48,996 bases of DNA. Origin: a virus. Shown piece after piece: positions 46,513-48,996 of the stretch; position 1 is the first letter of the stretch; every line of letters starts with the position of its first letter. The position numbers were made by a program, and so were the translations under genes. A model generated the notes under the pieces. That model was not told where the DNA came from. It saw only the letters and a program-made list of their open reading frames with translations, and did no database searches. The stretch lies in IMG/VR virus record IMGVR_UViG_3300031785_001363, positions 1 to 48,996 of that record; one strand, 5' to 3'.

Positions 46513-47207
46513 GTTCTTAACTTTCCTGCTATATCATTTACAACTTTACTAAATTGTGGTTTTGTTCTTATATCTGGTGTTCTTTTATTAAATGGTATAT
46601 CTACTATGTCTGTAATTTTGCCAGGTCGAGGTGACATTACAACAACCCTGTTGCTTAGATAAACTGCTTCAGCTATGTTGTGGGTGACTAGGATTGCAGT
46701 GAACTTGTCTCTGGTCCACATGTCGTATAATTCTTCTTGCAGTACTTCTCTTGTTAATTCATCTACTGCACTTAATGGTTCATCTAATAAAATGTATTCG
46801 GGATCTAACACTAAACTTCTTGCAAGGCTTAATCTCATTTTCATACCGCCTGATAACTGATGTGGGTATGAACGTTCAAAGCCATTTAGGCCTACCTGTC
46901 TTAGAGCTACCGCGGCTTTGGCTCTTTTGTTGTCTGTATGTTCTAGTTCCATAAGCAATTCTACATTGCCTTGTACGGTACGCCATGGTAACAATGCACT
47001 GTCTTGAAATACAAATGCACCTTTTTTGGGTTTGGTCACACTTCCATCTGTTGGCACTAGATCAGCAATTATTCTTAGTAGTGTAGATTTGCCACAGCCT
47101 GAAGGTCCAACTATAGAAATGAACTCGCCTGTGGCAATATCTAAATTTACTTCTGCTAATGCTTGAACTTCATCAAAGTGTTTACTAACTTTGGAAATTC
47201 CTATCAT
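46503..47207 (-). CDS. ABC transporter ATPase (SsuB/TauB/ThiZ family)
   Basis: 234 residues. Walker A GPSGCGKSTLLR, Q-loop FVFQDSALLPW, signature LSGGMKMRLSLARSL, Walker B YILLDEPLSAVD and the H-loop LVTHNIAEA are all intact, so an active ATPase is expected. The Q-loop and GPSGCGKS form match the nitrate/sulfonate/taurine importer group. Confidence 0.95.
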   Translation of the reverse strand: MIGISKVSKHFDEVQALAEVNLDIATGEFISIVGPSGCGKSTLLRIIADLVPTDGSVTKPKKGAFVFQDSALLPWRTVQGNVELLMELEHTDNKRAKAAVALRQVGLNGFERSYPHQLSGGMKMRLSLARSLVLDPEYILLDEPLSAVDELTREVLQEELYDMWTRDKFTAILVTHNIAEAVYLSNRVVVMSPRPGKITDIVDIPFNKRTPDIRTKPQFSKVVNDIAGKLRTWK

Positions 47208-47219
47208 TGCAGTTACCTT

Positions 47220-48146
47220 TTATTCACAGTTGCCCATAAAAGATAAATTATAACTCGTTGAAGGATCAAAGTCTGCAGGTACCATATCAACTTGTTTTAG
47301 TTGTCCTGCCAATTCGTCCCAACGTTCTGACTTCATACAACCTAGTTTGCTATAGTCTTTAGGTAAAAATTCAGCCTTCATAAGCTCAATAGCATTCATA
47401 TGAATATCTCTAGTAACTTTCTTTGATTTTGAAAGAATAAGGTCAGCAGTTGGATCTGGATTGTTAAGTGACTTTACAAATGCCGCTCGCAGTCTATCCA
47501 CAACTTCTTTTACAAGTTCTGGGTTCTCGTCAATCATCTTTTGTGTTGTAAAAAGAGTACTGTAAGGTCTGTAGCCTAAGTCTACCAATTTAATTTGATC
47601 TGTTGGTACACCTTTGGCGGCGAGTCTAGCAGGAAGAAAAAGTGAATAGCCCTGTTGGAACATTTCTTTTTCTCTAGCAAACAATCCTAAGTCGCCTTTT
47701 AGTGGAAATTCTTGTGCAGTTACACCGTATTCTGCTTTGACCCATTTCCAATATGTTACACCCATCTTAACGGCAAATCTTCTACCTTCAAGATCCTTGA
47801 CAGTTTTAATCCCTTGGTCAGGATGAAATACAAGTGTATAGGGCACGTGGTCAAGGTTGGCAAAAATTGCAACAAGACCTGCACCTTTGGCGTTAGCGGC
47901 CATTACTGAATCAGATGCTTGAAGTCCAAATTCAACTGAACCTGCGGCAACCTGTGCAGTGGTATGTACTTTTGGACCACCTGGTTTGATATTGATTTTT
48001 AAATCGTGATTGTCATTGTCAAGCATTGCTTGCCAAAAAACACTTTGGTTACCTTGTGGGAACCAATCCATAAGCAAAGTGACTTCCTTTGCTTGTACTG
48101 TAGTCGCAAATAAAATTGCAACAAGAGTTGTTAAAAAAGTTTTCAT
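47220..48146 (-). CDS. ABC substrate-binding protein, NMT1/THI5-like
   Basis: 308 residues with signal peptide (TFLTTLVAILFATTVQA). The mature start EVTLLMDWFPQGNQSVFW resembles THI5/ThiY and SsuA binding proteins; QVAAGSVEFGLQASDSVM and LEGRRFAVKMGVTYW match the NMT1 fold. The periplasmic receptor of the three-gene importer. Candidates are a thiamin pyrimidine, a sulfonate or a nitrate-type ligand; the DWFP motif leans to ThiY-like, weakly. Confidence 0.9.
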   Translation of the reverse strand: MKTFLTTLVAILFATTVQAKEVTLLMDWFPQGNQSVFWQAMLDNDNHDLKINIKPGGPKVHTTAQVAAGSVEFGLQASDSVMAANAKGAGLVAIFANLDHVPYTLVFHPDQGIKTVKDLEGRRFAVKMGVTYWKWVKAEYGVTAQEFPLKGDLGLFAREKEMFQQGYSLFLPARLAAKGVPTDQIKLVDLGYRPYSTLFTTQKMIDENPELVKEVVDRLRAAFVKSLNNPDPTADLILSKSKKVTRDIHMNAIELMKAEFLPKDYSKLGCMKSERWDELAGQLKQVDMVPADFDPSTSYNLSFMGNCE

Positions 48147-48175
48147 TTGTTATCTCCTTCCGAGTTATTACTTTT

Positions 48176-48637
48176 TTATACAGGAGCATTCCACCAATGC
48201 TCCCAAGGAAAGTGTATCCAGATATCTTTTGAATCTTTGGCACATTCCTGTACGTGATAATGAGGTTTAAATTCACACTCATTATTCCACCACAAAGATG
48301 CAAACCTTACCTCAACTGGTAAGTTGGTTGCACCTTTAAGATGTTCTTGGATTTTTAAAAATGTTTCGCCTGAGTCACAAATGTCATCTACAATCAAAAC
48401 TCTTTGGTCAGTCTTCTTGGGCATATAGTCTTCCCAGTCTGGGAAATCCCTAAGCGAAGTTCTGATAGGTTTGAATGGTTTTTGGAACCAATGAGACATC
48501 ATTACACCTGCTGTCAATCCTCCCCTTGATAATCCTACAATTACCTGCGGGTCAAATTTATCTAACGTAATATTTCTGCACAGAGTGTTTACATCTCTCC
48601 GCATCTCATCCCATTTGTACCAAAGTTTGTTAGACAT
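48176..48637 (-). CDS. Purine-type phosphoribosyltransferase (Gpt/Hpt-like)
   Basis: 153 residues. IVGLSRGGLTAGVMMSHWF and the PRPP-binding loop RVLIVDDICDSGETF are the type I phosphoribosyltransferase core; a C-terminal Trp-rich WIHFPWEHWW resembles xanthine/guanine enzymes. Uses PRPP to salvage a base; together with prs it closes a nucleotide-salvage loop. Base specificity cannot be set by eye. Confidence 0.88.
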   Translation of the reverse strand: MSNKLWYKWDEMRRDVNTLCRNITLDKFDPQVIVGLSRGGLTAGVMMSHWFQKPFKPIRTSLRDFPDWEDYMPKKTDQRVLIVDDICDSGETFLKIQEHLKGATNLPVEVRFASLWWNNECEFKPHYHVQECAKDSKDIWIHFPWEHWWNAPV

Positions 48638-48664
48638 TAAAGCTCTTGCTTCATTTTAAAAAGT

Positions 48665-48672
48665 TATTTATA
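48665..48672 (-). promoter_or_regulatory. TATAAATA late-type promoter box
   Basis: Exact TATAAATA about 27 bases before the phosphoribosyltransferase start, between that gene and the terminator at 48694-48722. Confidence 0.5.
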
Positions 48673-48693
48673 TAATTCATATTGTTGTGAAGT

Positions 48694-48722
48694 AAAAAGG
48701 TGATACTAGTCAGCATATCACC
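48694..48722 (-). terminator. Intrinsic terminator
   Basis: Stem GGTGATA / TATCACC with a 10-base loop, followed in the minus direction by TTTTT. It closes the permease gene to the right. Confidence 0.75.
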
Positions 48723-48730
48723 CTTACTTA

Positions 48731-48996
48731 CTAAAGTCCGCTTGGTACAATCACATAGTGTATCATTAACACTACGCCTACTGATGCACCTAGTCCTATC
48801 ATCATCTTAAAGAAGTCTTTGGTAACCAAAGGAAACACAGATCTAAATTTCTCTTTTCCTGTAATGGTTGCCATAGCAAGTTCACGTCCGCATAATAAAC
48901 CAACGAACACCCATGTTGTTGACATTGGAATGTCATTTAGTTCTTTGAAGAACCAAAGTATTAGGAAGTATACACAATCAATAATTGTAGCAGATC
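48731..48996 (-). CDS. PiT-like phosphate permease, C-terminal part only
   Basis: The frame is open from the window edge, so the 5' part is missing; 87 codons plus stop are seen. Hydrophobic helices surround NDIPMSTTWVFVGLLCGRELA, close to the G-(I/L)P-(V/M)-STT repeat signature of PiT inorganic phosphate carriers. Phosphate import would fit nucleotide demand in a P-poor ocean. With so little sequence this is only probable; it could be another two-repeat permease. Confidence 0.5.
   Translation of the reverse strand, partial: SATIIDCVYFLILWFFKELNDIPMSTTWVFVGLLCGRELAMATITGKEKFRSVFPLVTKDFFKMMIGLGASVGVVLMIHYVIVPSGL

Noticed and set aside
48049-48303. 84-codon minus-strand frame spanning the end of the phosphoribosyltransferase gene
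   Set aside because: Different frame through the phosphoribosyltransferase C-terminus and the start of the binding protein; no ribosome site and no family features.
1-48996. CRISPR arrays or insertion sequences
   Set aside because: No regularly spaced direct repeats and no transposase-like protein were seen on either strand.

Overview
The window reads as part of an uncultured marine T4-like myovirus genome, probably infecting an alphaproteobacterium; that placement is inference. In favour are AT-rich sequence, dense co-directional genes with 1-35 bp overlaps, TATAAATA-type late-promoter boxes, a phage tail-fibre protein with a tropism-determinant N-terminus, cell-wall hydrolases, a class Ia ribonucleotide reductase with glutaredoxin, and about twelve proteins whose N-termini look like T4 capsid-targeting sequences. 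The host guess rests on a ferredoxin-dependent bilin reductase of the PcyA/PcyX type beside a heme oxygenase (PcyX is described from phages thought to infect alphaproteobacteria) and on a circularly permuted two-piece tmRNA, the architecture typical of alphaproteobacteria. Nearly all genes are on the minus strand; only a DUF3307 gene (6875-7240) and a lipase with one follower (41110-42044) are on the plus strand. No capsid, terminase or integrase gene is visible.

Layout. 1-8.4 kb: a partial dihydroorotate dehydrogenase, small exported proteins, tRNA-Thr(UGU), ClpP, metallopeptidases, a 2OG-Fe(II) oxygenase and a peroxiredoxin. 8.5-15.3 kb: a nuclease-like putative virion protein, PcyX plus heme oxygenase, ClpS, Hsp20, a permease, GMP reductase, a second oxygenase and ribosomal protein bS21. 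15.4-22.2 kb: a membrane coiled-coil protein, three lipoproteins, a glucosaminidase, a SleB-type hydrolase, small regulators and a zinc finger. 22.2-22.6 kb: split tmRNA. 22.6-31.1 kb: histone-like protein, glutaredoxin, NrdB, NrdA, tail fibre, OMP decarboxylase, RecB-like nuclease and a NifU-type Fe-S protein. 31.2-41.0 kb: a late structural block rich in capsid-targeting-like N-termini, including a ligase-like nucleotidyltransferase next to a pol-beta-like nucleotidyltransferase. 41.1-49 kb: lipase, DUF59 Fe-S protein, PRPP synthetase, an arylsulfotransferase-family protein, an IPNS-like oxygenase, a complete ABC importer, a phosphoribosyltransferase and a partial PiT-like permease.

How the genes fit together. 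One group rebuilds nucleotide supply: PyrD, PyrF, Prs, a purine-type phosphoribosyltransferase, GuaC and NrdAB/glutaredoxin. A second touches protein quality control: tmRNA with its tag, ClpP, ClpS and Hsp20, with bS21 acting on translation. A third is redox and cofactor metabolism: heme to bilin, NifU and DUF59 Fe-S proteins, peroxiredoxin. A fourth is import (ABC, PiT-like). The fifth is a set of proteins that may be packaged in the head and delivered with the DNA.

Regulation is legible. Eleven intergenic sites show TTGACA-like and TATAAT-like hexamers exactly 17 bp apart, as expected for host sigma70 early promoters. A separate set of (A/C)TAAATA boxes precedes mainly virion genes. Function calls come from reading motifs by eye; no database search was possible.
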